Source of the DNA: Actinoplanes sp. NBC_00393
Lineage (GTDB): Bacteria; Actinomycetota; Actinomycetes; Mycobacteriales; Micromonosporaceae
DNA length: 64,000 nt
Assembly: GCF_036053395.1 (NCBI RefSeq)
Contig: NZ_CP107942.1
Coordinates: forward strand, 1,578,501 to 1,642,500
Direction of reading: 5' to 3'
The notes under the pieces: model-generated
The model's input: the letters and a program-made list of their open reading frames with translations, nothing else
Told to the model about the DNA's origin: nothing
Database searches by the model: none
Translations under genes and position numbers: made by a program
Part shown: positions 1-8,337 of the stretch, piece by piece
Position numbering within the stretch: position 1 is the stretch's first letter
Layout: every line of letters starts with the position of its first letter

Positions 1-710
1 TCGCCGCCGCGCACGTCCTCGGCGGTTGCGGCATGCAGCAGCGGAAGGGCGCCGTCGGCCGCCGACTGCGCCGACAGGCGAGCGGCCGCCACGACCAGGT
101 TGGCCAGCGGGTTGCGGGAACGCGCGAGGTTGGTGTGCGCCACGCCGGGGTGGGCGAGCACGCTGAGCAGCGGCACGCCGGCCGCGGTGGAGCGCCGGTG
201 CAGCTCCAGCGCGAACAGCACGTTGGCCAGTTTCGACTGGGTGTAGGCGCGGAACCGCCCGTAGCGCCGCTCGCCCATCAGGTCGTCGAAGTCGATCCGC
301 CCGCGTTTGTGCAGGCCACTGGTCACCGTGACCACCCGGGCGTGGTCGGTCGTGAGCAGGAGCGGCAGCAGCAGGCCGGTCAGCGCGAAGTGGCCCAGGT
401 GGTTGGTGCCGAACTGCCGCTCGAAGCCATCCTCGGTCAGCTGCCGGGGCAGCGCCATCACGCCGGCGTTGTTGATCAGCAGGTCGAGCCGGCCGTGCTC
501 GGCGCGGAACCGCTCGGCGAACCGGTGCACCGAGTCGAGATCGGCCAGGTCCAGCTGGGCCCAGGTGGCGCCGACGATCTCGGCCGCGGCTGCCGCGCCA
601 CGCTCGGGATCACGCGCGGTGATCACCACGTAGATGCCGCGCCCGGCCAGCTCCCGCGCGGTATGGAACCCGATCCCGCTGTTTCCTCCGGTGACCACCG
701 CGATGCTCAT
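1..710 (-). CDS. Short-chain dehydrogenase/reductase, 3' end outside window
   Basis: NAD(P)-dependent short-chain dehydrogenase; 236 codons lie in the window and the C-terminus runs off the left edge. The translation shows the cofactor loop TGGNSGIG (residues 7-14), NNAG (80-83), a serine near 131 and the YTQSK active-site motif (Tyr156, Lys160). The overall pattern, with LLL tracts and HLGHF around 104-108, resembles the retinol-dehydrogenase/WWOX-like SDR group; the substrate cannot be inferred. The start is the ATG at 710, opening directly into the Rossmann strand MSIAVVTGG. A 25-bp inverted repeat lies 20 bp upstream, suggesting repression by a TetR-type regulator encoded elsewhere. Confidence 0.9.
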   Translation of the reverse strand, partial: MSIAVVTGGNSGIGFHTARELAGRGIYVVITARDPERGAAAAAEIVGATWAQLDLADLDSVHRFAERFRAEHGRLDLLINNAGVMALPRQLTEDGFERQFGTNHLGHFALTGLLLPLLLTTDHARVVTVTSGLHKRGRIDFDDLMGERRYGRFRAYTQSKLANVLFALELHRRSTAAGVPLLSVLAHPGVAHTNLARSRNPLANLVVAAARLSAQSAADGALPLLHAATAEDVRGG

Positions 711-729
711 CTGCCGTCCTCCCCAGGTC

Positions 730-754
730 GGTGTACGAAACGGTACCGTACACC
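730..754. promoter_or_regulatory. Operator-like inverted repeat upstream of the SDR gene
   Basis: Perfect 8-bp arms GGTGTACG and CGTACACC flank a 9-bp spacer, and the centre-right part contains the palindrome ACGGTACCGT. It lies 20-44 bp upstream of the leftward SDR start, where a repressor would block transcription. Size and symmetry fit a TetR-family site; no such regulator is in the window, so the assignment is inference. Confidence 0.5.
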
Positions 755-794
755 ACGAAGAGTAGGCGCGCTCCGCAAGGGGCGCAAGCATCAA

Positions 795-1244
795 TCAGGC
801 AGGCGGCGGAGGAAGGCGGACGGTCTCGCCGAAGAAGCGGCTGATCCGCGACACCACGGCCTCGAACTCGACGAGGTCGATCGGCTTCGTCACATACGCA
901 TTCGCGTGGTGCCGGTAGCTGGCCAGCACGTCCGGCGGGGCGCCCGAGGTGGTCAGCACGATGACCGGGATGGCCCGCAGCTCGGGATCGCTCTTCACCT
1001 CGGCCAGGGTCTGCCGGCCGTCCATCCGCGGCATGTTCAGGTCGAGCAGGATCAGGTCGGGCCGGGGCGCGCCGGAGTGGCCGCCGCTGCGCCGCAGGAA
1101 GTCGAGGGCTTCGCGGCCGTCCCGCGTACGGTCCACGGTCACCGGCAGCGCGGCGCCGGCCAGGACCTCTTCGATCATGAAGGCGTCGGCGTCGTCATCG
1201 TCCACGACGAGGATGCGCAGCGGCTCTGTTCGGGTCGTGGACAC
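795..1244 (-). CDS. Single-domain response regulator (CheY/Rcp1-like)
   Basis: Stand-alone receiver domain of 149 residues with no output domain. The acidic pocket is at Asp15-Asp18, the phospho-acceptor is Asp68 in LLDLN followed by MPRMDG, and the switch residues are Thr99 and Lys120 (KP). The longer loop before the phospho-Asp resembles Rcp1-type regulators that partner phytochrome-like or hybrid kinases. It is the last gene of a leftward unit (GlsB-like, STAS, receiver); the gap to the STAS gene is 25 bp. The partner kinase is not identifiable here. Confidence 0.9.
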   Translation of the reverse strand: MSTTRTEPLRILVVDDDDADAFMIEEVLAGAALPVTVDRTRDGREALDFLRRSGGHSGAPRPDLILLDLNMPRMDGRQTLAEVKSDPELRAIPVIVLTTSGAPPDVLASYRHHANAYVTKPIDLVEFEAVVSRISRFFGETVRLPPPPA

Positions 1245-1269
1245 GGCGCCAGACTATCGAACGCTTGCT

Positions 1270-1875
1270 CTAACGCAACATCTGGCCGGGCGGGTGCGAC
1301 GGGATTGCCCCGGACAGGTGACGCAGCGCCGACCGGACGTTCGGATAGATCGGGAACAGGCCGTCCAGGTGCATGGTGTGCAGCACCGTGACGACGTATC
1401 GCGAGGGCGCTACCAGGCACAACGTGGCCCCGCGGTGTTTCGCCGCGCGATGCACGCGGACCAGTAGGCCCAGGCCGGCCGAGTCGACCACATCGGCGCG
1501 CCGCATGTCGATCACGACGTTCCGGCCTGCGGTGGCCGCGTCGACCAGCGCCGGGCGTACCCCGTCGACCAACTGCTGGACCAGGCCGGCGCGCAGCGCC
1601 ACGACCCGGGACCGCCCGGCCTCCCGGACGGTGAAACCGTCGCCGCGCGCCGGACCCGGCGGCGCGCTCGGTCCCTGATCCACCCGGGCGGCGTCCACGC
1701 ACCGCGGGCACCGGTGCGTGCCGGTGGCGAACGGGGAACCGGTCCAGCCCAGCTCGTTGATCGACGGCCAGACCATGTCCTCGTCGCGCAGCACGTCGGC
1801 GGCCTCCTCGACCGTGCCGCAGGCGTCGCAGATGACGGTGACGACGCCGCTGCCGTCACCGCAGACGGCAGTCAT
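1270..1875 (-). CDS. STAS-domain anti-anti-sigma-type protein with N-terminal zinc-ribbon-like part
   Basis: A 201-residue protein. Residues about 80-190 form a STAS domain with the phosphorylatable-serine motif DSAG (Ser132), as in SpoIIAA/RsbV antagonists that free sigma factors by binding anti-sigma kinases. The first 60 residues carry two Cys pairs, CDAC (16-19) and CPRC (56-59), spaced like a zinc ribbon; this extension is unusual for an RsbV-type protein. I chose the ATG at 1875 because it overlaps the upstream stop as ATGA, whereas a longer upstream reading is arginine-rich out-of-frame sequence. It probably belongs to a stress-signalling unit with the flanking genes. Confidence 0.8.
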   Translation of the reverse strand: MTAVCGDGSGVVTVICDACGTVEEAADVLRDEDMVWPSINELGWTGSPFATGTHRCPRCVDAARVDQGPSAPPGPARGDGFTVREAGRSRVVALRAGLVQQLVDGVRPALVDAATAGRNVVIDMRRADVVDSAGLGLLVRVHRAAKHRGATLCLVAPSRYVVTVLHTMHLDGLFPIYPNVRSALRHLSGAIPSHPPGQMLR

Positions 1876-2147
1876 CGCGTCCCCGTCGGGGCCTGGTCGG
1901 CGGTGACCGCCACGACGGCCACGCCGGCCACGGCGAAGAGCACCTGCAGCAGGATCTCGGTCAGAGTCGGGCCGGGTCGGTCGGTATTGGCCATCCGGGA
2001 CAGCACGGTCGCCAGCACGGCCGCGGCGACGCCGGCGGCGATCGGGAGCCACAACGGCACGGTCCGGCCACGGCGGAGCAGCATCCGGCCGGTGACGCCG
2101 GCGACCACGCCGACCGTCACCGCGATGATCAGACTGAGCGCCGTCAT
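1872..2147 (-). CDS. Small three-helix membrane protein, GlsB/YeaQ/YmgE-like
   Basis: A 91-residue protein with three hydrophobic segments (about 3-22, 31-50 and 64-82) and a short basic loop MLLRRGR. Size, helix pattern and the GxxxG spacing fit the GlsB/YeaQ/YmgE (transglycosylase-associated) family, often stress-induced; function in actinomycetes is undefined. The start at 2147 follows a strong AGGAGG ribosome-binding site. The stop overlaps the next start as ATGA, so it is translationally coupled to the STAS gene. Family assignment is moderate because such small hydrophobic proteins diverge quickly. Confidence 0.6.
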   Translation of the reverse strand: MTALSLIIAVTVGVVAGVTGRMLLRRGRTVPLWLPIAAGVAAAVLATVLSRMANTDRPGPTLTEILLQVLFAVAGVAVVAVTADQAPTGTR

Positions 2148-2170
2148 GGCGGTGCTTCCCTCCTCGGGTC

Positions 2171-2254
2171 GGTACCGGTCAGCCTGCCCGCCGTGATCTG
2201 CGGAATCGGCCCGCACCCATGACAGTTGCGTGACAAAACCAGCCGGTACCGGTC
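2171..2254. repeat. Two copies of GGTACCGGTC in a divergent promoter region
   Basis: The 10-mer GGTACCGGTC occurs at 2171-2180 and 2245-2254, each containing the palindrome CGGTACCG. Both lie between the leftward GlsB-like gene (start 2147) and the rightward response regulator (start 2295). This placement suits an autoregulatory site for the adjacent OmpR-type regulator or another factor controlling both units. No footprint can be inferred from sequence alone. Confidence 0.35.
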
Positions 2255-2294
2255 CGATTCGGCCGTCGCCGCCGGCGCGGGGCATCATGCGGAT

Positions 2295-2981
2295 ATGACC
2301 GCGGTGCTGCTGATCGAGGACGACGACCGGATCCGCCTCTCCCTGGCGATGGCCCTGGAGGACGAGGGGTACACGGCGTACACGGCGGCGACCGCGGAGG
2401 AGGGCCTGGCCGAGCAGCGGCGCCGGCCCGCCGAGACGGTGCTGATCGATCTGATGCTGCCCGGCATGGACGGCTACGAGTGCATCCGCCAGCTGCGGCG
2501 TACGGATGACGTGCCGATCGTCGTGGTCAGCGCGCGCGACGACACCCACGACATCGTGGCCGCGCTGGAGGCCGGCGCGGACGACTACGTGGTGAAGCCG
2601 GTCGCGGTCAAGGAGCTGGCGGCCCGGCTGCGCGCGTTGCGGCGGCGGGCCCGGACGGTCACCCAGCAAGCGGTGCCGACCACCTCGGTGCTCACCTTCG
2701 GTGACCTCGAGGTCCGGCCGGAAGCCGGGGAGGTGCGGCTGCGAGGGGAAGCGGTGGCGGTCACGCGTACGGAGTTCCGGCTCCTTTGCGAACTCGCTGA
2801 CCATCCCGGCCTCGTGCTGTCCCGCCAGCAGCTGCTGCAACGCGTCTGGGGACACGAGTTCGGCGACGAGCGCGTGGTGGACGTGCACGTCGGACGGCTA
2901 CGCCACAAGATCGAACCGGAATCCGGCAACCCGCGGCACCTGGTGACTGTGCGCGGCCTGGGCTACAAACTGCAGCCGTGA
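2295..2981 (+). CDS. OmpR/PhoB-family response regulator
   Basis: DNA-binding response regulator of 228 residues. The receiver has acidic residues at 9-11, phospho-Asp52 (IDLMLPGMDG), Ser79 and Lys101; the C-terminal winged helix (about 130-228) carries the usual LLxxLxxHPG and RVVDVHVxxLRxKI signatures. I start it at the ATG at 2295, which places the first beta-strand VLLIEDD at the N-terminus; an upstream in-frame ATG would add 23 non-conserved residues. Its stop overlaps the histidine kinase start as GTGA, so the two form a two-component pair. The signal is unknown. Confidence 0.93.
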   Translation: MTAVLLIEDDDRIRLSLAMALEDEGYTAYTAATAEEGLAEQRRRPAETVLIDLMLPGMDGYECIRQLRRTDDVPIVVVSARDDTHDIVAALEAGADDYVVKPVAVKELAARLRALRRRARTVTQQAVPTTSVLTFGDLEVRPEAGEVRLRGEAVAVTRTEFRLLCELADHPGLVLSRQQLLQRVWGHEFGDERVVDVHVGRLRHKIEPESGNPRHLVTVRGLGYKLQP

Positions 2982-4312
2982 AGGTGATCGGCCTGCGGGC
3001 CCGGGTCAGCGCGGCCTTCGCCGTCGGCGCGTTGCTGCTGTCGGCGTGCATCAGCCTGGTGTCGTACGAGTCGACCCGCAACACGCTGTTCGCCGAGCGG
3101 GAGCGGACCGCGGTCCGGGCCACCTACTATGACGCCGCCGTGGTCAACGCGGGGATCGCCGGTGTCGATCCGGACGTGCTCGGGGTGCTCCGGTCGCTGG
3201 ACACCGGCTCCGACCGGTACGTGCTGCTCCACCTCGACGGCCGGTGGCACTCCCGCAGCGCCGACCTGGCCGCCGACACCGCGGTCCCGCAGCGGCTGCA
3301 GGCGATGACGGCCGGCGGCGAGGCCGGCGCCCAGGTCATCCGCCGCGACGGCCGGCCGGCCCTGATCGTGGGCATCCCGCTGACCCGCTCGGCGGTCTTC
3401 TACGAGATCATCTCCCTCGGCGAGCTGCAGCGCACACTGCAGACCCTCGCGCTGGTCCTGACCGCCGTCGCGATCATGGTTGCGGCCGGCGGCGCCGCCC
3501 TCGGCTGGTACGTCACCCGGCACGCGTTGCGCCCGCTGACCGCGGTCGCCGGCGCGGCCCGCGGCATCGCCGGTGGCGACCTCACCACCCGCCTCGACCC
3601 GCACACCGAACCCGACCTGGCGGCCCTCTCGGTCGCCTTCAACGACATGGCCGACCAGCTCGCCCGCCGGATCGAACGCGACCGGCGGTTCGCCGCCGAC
3701 GTCAGCCACGAACTGCGGTCACCGTTGCAGACCCTGGAAGCGGCCGCCAGCGTCATCCACAAACGCCGCGACGAACTCGACGATCGCGGCGCCGCCGCGA
3801 TCGCGCTGCTCACCGCCGAGGTCACCCGGTTCCAGCACCTGGTGAACGACCTTCTCGAACTGTCCCGGAGCGATCAGCCGCTGCTGCGTGAGCCGGTGGA
3901 CCTCGCCGAGTTGGCCCGCCGGGTGTGCCGGTCCCGTGAGCTGCCCGCCGACCTCGTCGAAGTGCTGCCCGAGACCCCGGAGACCTGGCCGGTCGATCGC
4001 CGCAGGGTGGAACAGGCGCTCGGCAACCTGCTGGACAACGCGATCCGCTACGGCGGCGGACCGGTCGCGGTCCGGGTCGGCGCCGGGTTCCTGGAAGTCG
4101 ACGACGCCGGCTCCGGGGTGTCCGAGAAGGATCGGGCCACCATCTTCCACCGGTTCGTCCGCGGGCCGGCCGCCCACGACCGGGGCGACGGCGACGGCAC
4201 CGGGCTCGGCCTGGCGATCGTGGCCGAGCACGCCGCGGCACACGGTGGCACCGCCACGGTCGGCGAGCGGCCCGGGGGTGGCGCGCGTTTCCGCGTCGAG
4301 CTACCGGCGTAG
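2978..4312 (+). CDS. Sensor histidine kinase
   Basis: Membrane histidine kinase of 444 residues paired with the preceding regulator (GTGA overlap, GTG start at 2978). Transmembrane helices near residues 11-30 and 153-177 enclose a roughly 120-residue extracytoplasmic sensor region; a HAMP linker follows (about 178-232). The H-box is DVSHELRSP with His244; then come an N-box (NLLDNAIRYGGG), G1 (DDAGSGVS) and G2 (GDGTGLGLAIV). It resembles MtrB/CseC-type kinases of actinobacteria, but the sensor region gives no ligand clue. Confidence 0.93.
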   Translation: MKVIGLRARVSAAFAVGALLLSACISLVSYESTRNTLFAERERTAVRATYYDAAVVNAGIAGVDPDVLGVLRSLDTGSDRYVLLHLDGRWHSRSADLAADTAVPQRLQAMTAGGEAGAQVIRRDGRPALIVGIPLTRSAVFYEIISLGELQRTLQTLALVLTAVAIMVAAGGAALGWYVTRHALRPLTAVAGAARGIAGGDLTTRLDPHTEPDLAALSVAFNDMADQLARRIERDRRFAADVSHELRSPLQTLEAAASVIHKRRDELDDRGAAAIALLTAEVTRFQHLVNDLLELSRSDQPLLREPVDLAELARRVCRSRELPADLVEVLPETPETWPVDRRRVEQALGNLLDNAIRYGGGPVAVRVGAGFLEVDDAGSGVSEKDRATIFHRFVRGPAAHDRGDGDGTGLGLAIVAEHAAAHGGTATVGERPGGGARFRVELPA

Positions 4313-4363
4313 AGTCTCGTCACACTTTCGTCATGTATTCGCGCGGTGAAAGAGTCATCGATC

Positions 4364-4588
4364 ATGCAACGTCCCGATATGGGAACCACTGACGTGCTTC
4401 GCCTCGCCCGGCCGGTGCTCATCATCGCCGCCCTGTTCGGCGCTGTGGCCGTTCTCGAGTTGGTGCGTGGGTCGACCACGGCGGCCGTGCTTGTTGCGCT
4501 CGACGGGGCGCTCATCACCGCGTACGCCATCGGTCGTCTGCGGGCCAAGGCCCGTGCCTCCGTTAGGGATCAGCCCGCCAGGGCCTAA
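4364..4588 (+). CDS. Small membrane protein of unknown function
   Basis: A protein of 74 residues with two predicted membrane helices (about 14-33 and 38-56) and a basic C-terminal tail. I do not recognise a family. The ATG at 4364 is preceded by GAAAGAG at suitable distance; a GTG at 4346 would add six residues. It sits between the two-component genes and the Ser/Thr kinase, 11 bp before the latter, and may be co-transcribed with it. Confidence 0.6.
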   Translation: MQRPDMGTTDVLRLARPVLIIAALFGAVAVLELVRGSTTAAVLVALDGALITAYAIGRLRAKARASVRDQPARA

Positions 4589-4599
4589 GCTCAACGGCC

Positions 4600-6189
4600 G
4601 TGTCGTCTGCTGATGTTCTGCGGCCCGGAGTCCGGCTCGGCGACCGCTACCGGCTGCGACAGCGGCTCGGCGCCGGCGGTATGGGTGAGGTGTGGCTGGC
4701 CGTCGACGAGGTGCTGAAGCGGTCGGTCGCGGTCAAGGCGATGCTGCCGGGGGTGGCCGACGACCCGGATTTCGGCAGGCGGTTCGCGGCGGAGGCCACC
4801 GCGATGGCCCGGATCAACCATCCGGCTGTGGCGTCCATCCACGACTACGGGCACAGCCTGGGCGTCGCCTATCTGGTGATGGAGTACGTCGACGGTGCGT
4901 CCCTGGCGCAGCTGCTGGCCCGCGACGGCCGGATGTCGCCGGACCGGACGATGCGGCTGATCGCGCAGGCCGCCGAGGGTCTCCAGGCGGTCCACGATCA
5001 GGGGCTGGTGCATCGCGACATCAAACCGGCCAACCTGCTGGTCCGCCGGGACGGCAGCGTGGTGATCACCGATTTCGGCATCGCCCGGCATGAGGACGCC
5101 AGCCGCCTGACGGCGTCCGGGGCCATTCTGGGTACGCCCACCTACCTCTCGCCGGAGCAGGTGCGGGGTGAACCGGCCGGGCCGCGCAGCGACATCTACT
5201 CGTTGGGGCTGGTCGCGTACGAGTGTCTGGCGGGGGCGCGGCCGTTCGTGGGCGAGAACCCGTACGCGGTCGCCCTGCAACGGCTGCAGTCGGCTCCGCG
5301 TACCATCGGCGTTGCTTTGCCGGGCCCCGTGCTCGCGGTCGTGGAACGGGCCCTGGCCATCACGCCCGACGGGCGGTGGCCCTCCGCTTCGGCGCTGGCC
5401 GCGGCCGCTCGCGCCGCAATCATCGCACCGCCCGGCGCAGCCGACTTCGGCCCCCGCCCTGCCGCCACGGGCTCTGCAGCTCCTGCCCCTGCTTCGGCCT
5501 CCGGCCCTGCCGCCGCGGGTTTTGCGTCTGGTTCTGCCGGCCTGGCTTCTGCCTCCGGCCCTGCCGGCCTTCCTTCGGGCCCCGGCCCTGCCGGCTCCGC
5601 TTCTGCGGCCGCCAAGCCGTCCCCTCTTCGCCGACCCGTTGTGCTCGCCGCGCTGGCTGCCGTGGCCGCCGTGCTCGTCACCGTCGGCGTGATCACCTGG
5701 GTCGGTCAGAGCGACGGTCGCAAAGCGGTCCAAGCCAGCGGAGCCGGCCAAACCGGCAATGGTCGCGACACGGGCGAGACCAGCGCAGCCGGGCAAACCG
5801 CCGCCGATCCCGCCGGATTCCTTGCCTGCGGCGCTGCGTACTGCCCGGCCGAACCGATGTGCTGGCACGGACTCATCGTCGACGCCGGCAGACCCGGCTC
5901 GCCGCGGCCGCTGCCCTGCACGGACCCCCACTACTGGGAGACGTTCCTGGCCGTCCCGCTGCCGGCCGGCGAGATCATCCTGACCGGCGAGCTGCTGATC
6001 GCCCAGGCCGACTTCGCGAAGACCTGCTCCGCCGAAGCCCTCGCCGACCGCAGCCGCACCCCGCGAAAGACCAGCACCTGGAAGCGCGAGGCCTGGCCGG
6101 TCAAGTTCGGTGGCGGAACCATGCTGCACTGCATCGTCGCCTCCCCGCAGGGCGAATCAACCGGAACCGTCATCAATCCGGCCCGCTGA
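4600..6189 (+). CDS. PknB-type Ser/Thr protein kinase with six-cysteine outer domain
   Basis: Transmembrane Ser/Thr kinase of 529 residues with a GTG start. The kinase domain (about 17-275) has GAGGMGEV (24-31), Lys46, HRDIKPANLL (catalytic Asp140) and DFG (Asp158), all intact. A low-complexity Ala/Ser/Gly/Pro linker (about 280-340) precedes one transmembrane helix (about 345-368). The outer domain lacks PASTA repeats and instead has six cysteines in about 120 residues, suggesting disulfide bonds and an unknown ligand. Its substrates are not evident; the convergent next gene starts on the other strand. Confidence 0.92.
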   Translation: MSSADVLRPGVRLGDRYRLRQRLGAGGMGEVWLAVDEVLKRSVAVKAMLPGVADDPDFGRRFAAEATAMARINHPAVASIHDYGHSLGVAYLVMEYVDGASLAQLLARDGRMSPDRTMRLIAQAAEGLQAVHDQGLVHRDIKPANLLVRRDGSVVITDFGIARHEDASRLTASGAILGTPTYLSPEQVRGEPAGPRSDIYSLGLVAYECLAGARPFVGENPYAVALQRLQSAPRTIGVALPGPVLAVVERALAITPDGRWPSASALAAAARAAIIAPPGAADFGPRPAATGSAAPAPASASGPAAAGFASGSAGLASASGPAGLPSGPGPAGSASAAAKPSPLRRPVVLAALAAVAAVLVTVGVITWVGQSDGRKAVQASGAGQTGNGRDTGETSAAGQTAADPAGFLACGAAYCPAEPMCWHGLIVDAGRPGSPRPLPCTDPHYWETFLAVPLPAGEIILTGELLIAQADFAKTCSAEALADRSRTPRKTSTWKREAWPVKFGGGTMLHCIVASPQGESTGTVINPAR

Positions 6190-6201
6190 GGAATCCAGCC
6201 G

Positions 6202-6609
6202 CTACGTCGTCTTGTCGTCGGCGGCGGACTCCCGGCGGCGCAGTTCCTCCTCGCGGCGGCGCAGGTCGGCTTCCCAGTCCTTCATGAGCTTCTCGTCCTC
6301 GCGCCGGTTCGACTCGGCGAGCTTGCTTAGGAACTGCGGGTCGTCGTCGGGCGCCGATGGCCGCTCGTTCTCCGGGAAGCCGCTGCCGGGACGCCAGACC
6401 GTGCCGTTGCTCAGCTTCACCGGCCGGGCCGGGCGGCCGGCCACGAACCACGCGATCGCGCCGATCGGCGAGACGAGCAGGATCAGCAGGACCCAGAACG
6501 GGCGGGGCAGGGCCCGGATGGCGTGCTCTTCAGCGGACAGGCAATCGATCAGGGCGATCACGATGAGCGCCAGGTCGATGAGCACGAAGAGTGAGTAGAG
6601 GCGAACCAC
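6202..6609 (-). CDS. PLDc_N-domain membrane protein
   Basis: A 135-residue protein with two N-terminal helices (about 4-21 and 38-57). The segment with RPFWVLLILLVSPIGAIAWF fits the phospholipase D-nuclease N-terminal (PLDc_N) module that occurs alone in many actinobacterial membrane proteins. The C-terminal third is highly charged (E/R/D-rich) and probably coiled-coil. Start is a GTG at 6609. It converges with the kinase gene, 12 bp separating the two stops. Function is unknown. Confidence 0.75.
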   Translation of the reverse strand: MVRLYSLFVLIDLALIVIALIDCLSAEEHAIRALPRPFWVLLILLVSPIGAIAWFVAGRPARPVKLSNGTVWRPGSGFPENERPSAPDDDPQFLSKLAESNRREDEKLMKDWEADLRRREEELRRRESAADDKTT

Positions 6610-6708
6610 GCGGCAGATGATGTCAGAAGATCATCACTGCCGCCGCCCCGCTGGGGAGGCTTCATCGGGCGCGGTGCAGTGCCGGCTGTGACAAGGGGCA
6701 GCCGGCTT

Positions 6709-8280
6709 TCATGGTCGGCGGGTCAGGCGCCACCACAGGGACGGCTCGGGGAGTGCGGCGTCGGCGCGCAGCTGTACCCGTACGCCGGAAGCTTCGGCCG
6801 TGCCCACCGGCTCGCCCGCGGTGATCGCATCGCCGGGATCGGTGTGTTTGATCTTGACCGGAACCTTCAGGCCGGGCCAGCCGATCACCTTGAGCGGGGC
6901 TGCCGGGCTGACCGTGGCCGTCTCGCCCCAGGCGGTCTCCACCCGGCCGGCCGGCGCCGCCGCGATCAGCTCGTGCTCCTTGACGACCTTGCGGACCGCG
7001 GTGAGCAGCTTGCGGACCACCACGTTGACCGCGGCGAGCTGTTCCGGCGTGTTCGCGCCGGGCTGGTTGAAGACCGCGCCGACCAGGACCAGCGTGCGGC
7101 TGCCGACCTTGAGCCGGGACGCGAACAGCAGGTTCCCGCCGGCCTCGTCGGTCGAACCGGTCTTGATGCCGAAGACACCGCCCTCACCGAGCAGATCGTT
7201 GTAATTGTTGATCCGGCCGGCCACCGGGATGGTCGCCGCCTCGAGCTCGACGATCTCCGCGAAGACCGGGTTCCGCACCGCGGCGCGGCCGAGAATCACC
7301 TGGTCGGCAGCGGTACTGATGGTGGTCGGAAGGAAGCCGCTGGGATCGGTGTACTCGGTGTTCGCCATGCCCAGCTCGTCAGCGGCCGCGTTCATCTTCT
7401 CGACGAATTCGCTCTCGCTACCGGCGTCCCAGATGGCGAGCTGGTGCGCGATGTTGTTCGCCGACGGCAGCATCAGGGCCTCGAGGGCGTCGCGTTCGGT
7501 GAGTTTCGTGCCTTCCTTGACCGGGACCAGGGACTGGTTGGTGGCGATCCGTGACCGGTAGTCGGCGGCATCCGCGGCGGTCACGGTGAGTGATGGGCCT
7601 TCTTGATTGCCGCTGAGCGGATGCTCCTGCAGGATCACGTAGGCGGTCATCACCTTCGCGACACTGCCGATCGGCTCGGCGGAGTCCGCGCCCGAGCCGC
7701 CCAGCCGGCCGAGCCCTTCGATCATCAGCTCCGCCGCGCCGTCGTCCGGCCAGGGCAGCTCCGGGGTGTCGCCGGGGATCTGCATGGTCGAGGCGAGATC
7801 CATGGCCAGCGTCGCGGCAGGCACGTCCCGGCTGAGCTGCGCCGCGGCCCCGGCGCCGGTCAGGCCGAGCAGCGCGACGAGCGCGACGAGGGTGGCGGTG
7901 AGCAGGCGCCGTTCCTTCTTGGGTACGCCGAGCGACGGCACTGCATTCGGTGGAGGCGTCGTCGCGGGCACAGCGGCCCGGCCCGCGGTGGCCGGCGGGC
8001 TGATCGGCTGCTCAGGCGACGGACCGGCGGTCGGTGTCCGCCCGTAGACCGTGCCGGCGGCCTTGCTGTTGGCTGGTCCGGCGGCTTTGCTTTCGGCCGG
8101 TCCGGTGGCTTTGCTTTCGGCCGATCCGGTGGCTTTGCTTCCGGCCGGTCCGGTGGCTGGGGGAGAGGGCGGCACCTTCGCGGAGCCGACCACGGGGCCG
8201 GCCGGTGGGTCGGTGTTGGGGCTGGTGTGGCCTGGTGACGCGGGCGTGGCCTGGTCGTCGGGCCGTGGCGCCTGCGTCAT
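6709..8280 (-). CDS. D-alanyl-D-alanine carboxypeptidase (low-molecular-weight PBP)
   Basis: Penicillin-binding D,D-carboxypeptidase of 523 residues that trims peptidoglycan stem peptides. All three active-site motifs are visible: SVAK (Ser206-Lys209), SANN (273-276) and KTGST (373-377). A single transmembrane helix (about 126-147) follows a 120-residue cytoplasmic Pro/Ala/Ser/Lys-rich tail, so it is a type II membrane protein with the enzyme outside. The tail contains an eight-residue repeat (KATGPAES-like), encoded by 24-bp tandem DNA repeats. The C-terminal about 120 residues form the usual beta-rich domain. Confidence 0.93.
   Translation of the reverse strand: MTQAPRPDDQATPASPGHTSPNTDPPAGPVVGSAKVPPSPPATGPAGSKATGSAESKATGPAESKAAGPANSKAAGTVYGRTPTAGPSPEQPISPPATAGRAAVPATTPPPNAVPSLGVPKKERRLLTATLVALVALLGLTGAGAAAQLSRDVPAATLAMDLASTMQIPGDTPELPWPDDGAAELMIEGLGRLGGSGADSAEPIGSVAKVMTAYVILQEHPLSGNQEGPSLTVTAADAADYRSRIATNQSLVPVKEGTKLTERDALEALMLPSANNIAHQLAIWDAGSESEFVEKMNAAADELGMANTEYTDPSGFLPTTISTAADQVILGRAAVRNPVFAEIVELEAATIPVAGRINNYNDLLGEGGVFGIKTGSTDEAGGNLLFASRLKVGSRTLVLVGAVFNQPGANTPEQLAAVNVVVRKLLTAVRKVVKEHELIAAAPAGRVETAWGETATVSPAAPLKVIGWPGLKVPVKIKHTDPGDAITAGEPVGTAEASGVRVQLRADAALPEPSLWWRLTRRP
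8053..8142 (-). repeat. 24-bp tandem repeats inside the carboxypeptidase gene
   Basis: Three to four imperfect 24-bp units encode repeats of the type KATGPAES in the cytoplasmic tail of the D,D-carboxypeptidase. The codon-level similarity shows recent slippage expansion rather than selection on protein sequence alone. Copy number probably varies among strains. Confidence 0.7.
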
Positions 8281-8337
8281 CGTCCTGCTCCTTCCGGCCC
8301 GGTCCGCCCTGGCCCCGGGCCAGTATCACCACCCGGG

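Noticed and set aside
4591..6129. Long open frame on the minus strand across the Ser/Thr kinase gene
   Set aside because: It is an antisense shadow, rich in Arg/Gly/His with no domain pattern; the plus-strand kinase has intact motifs throughout.
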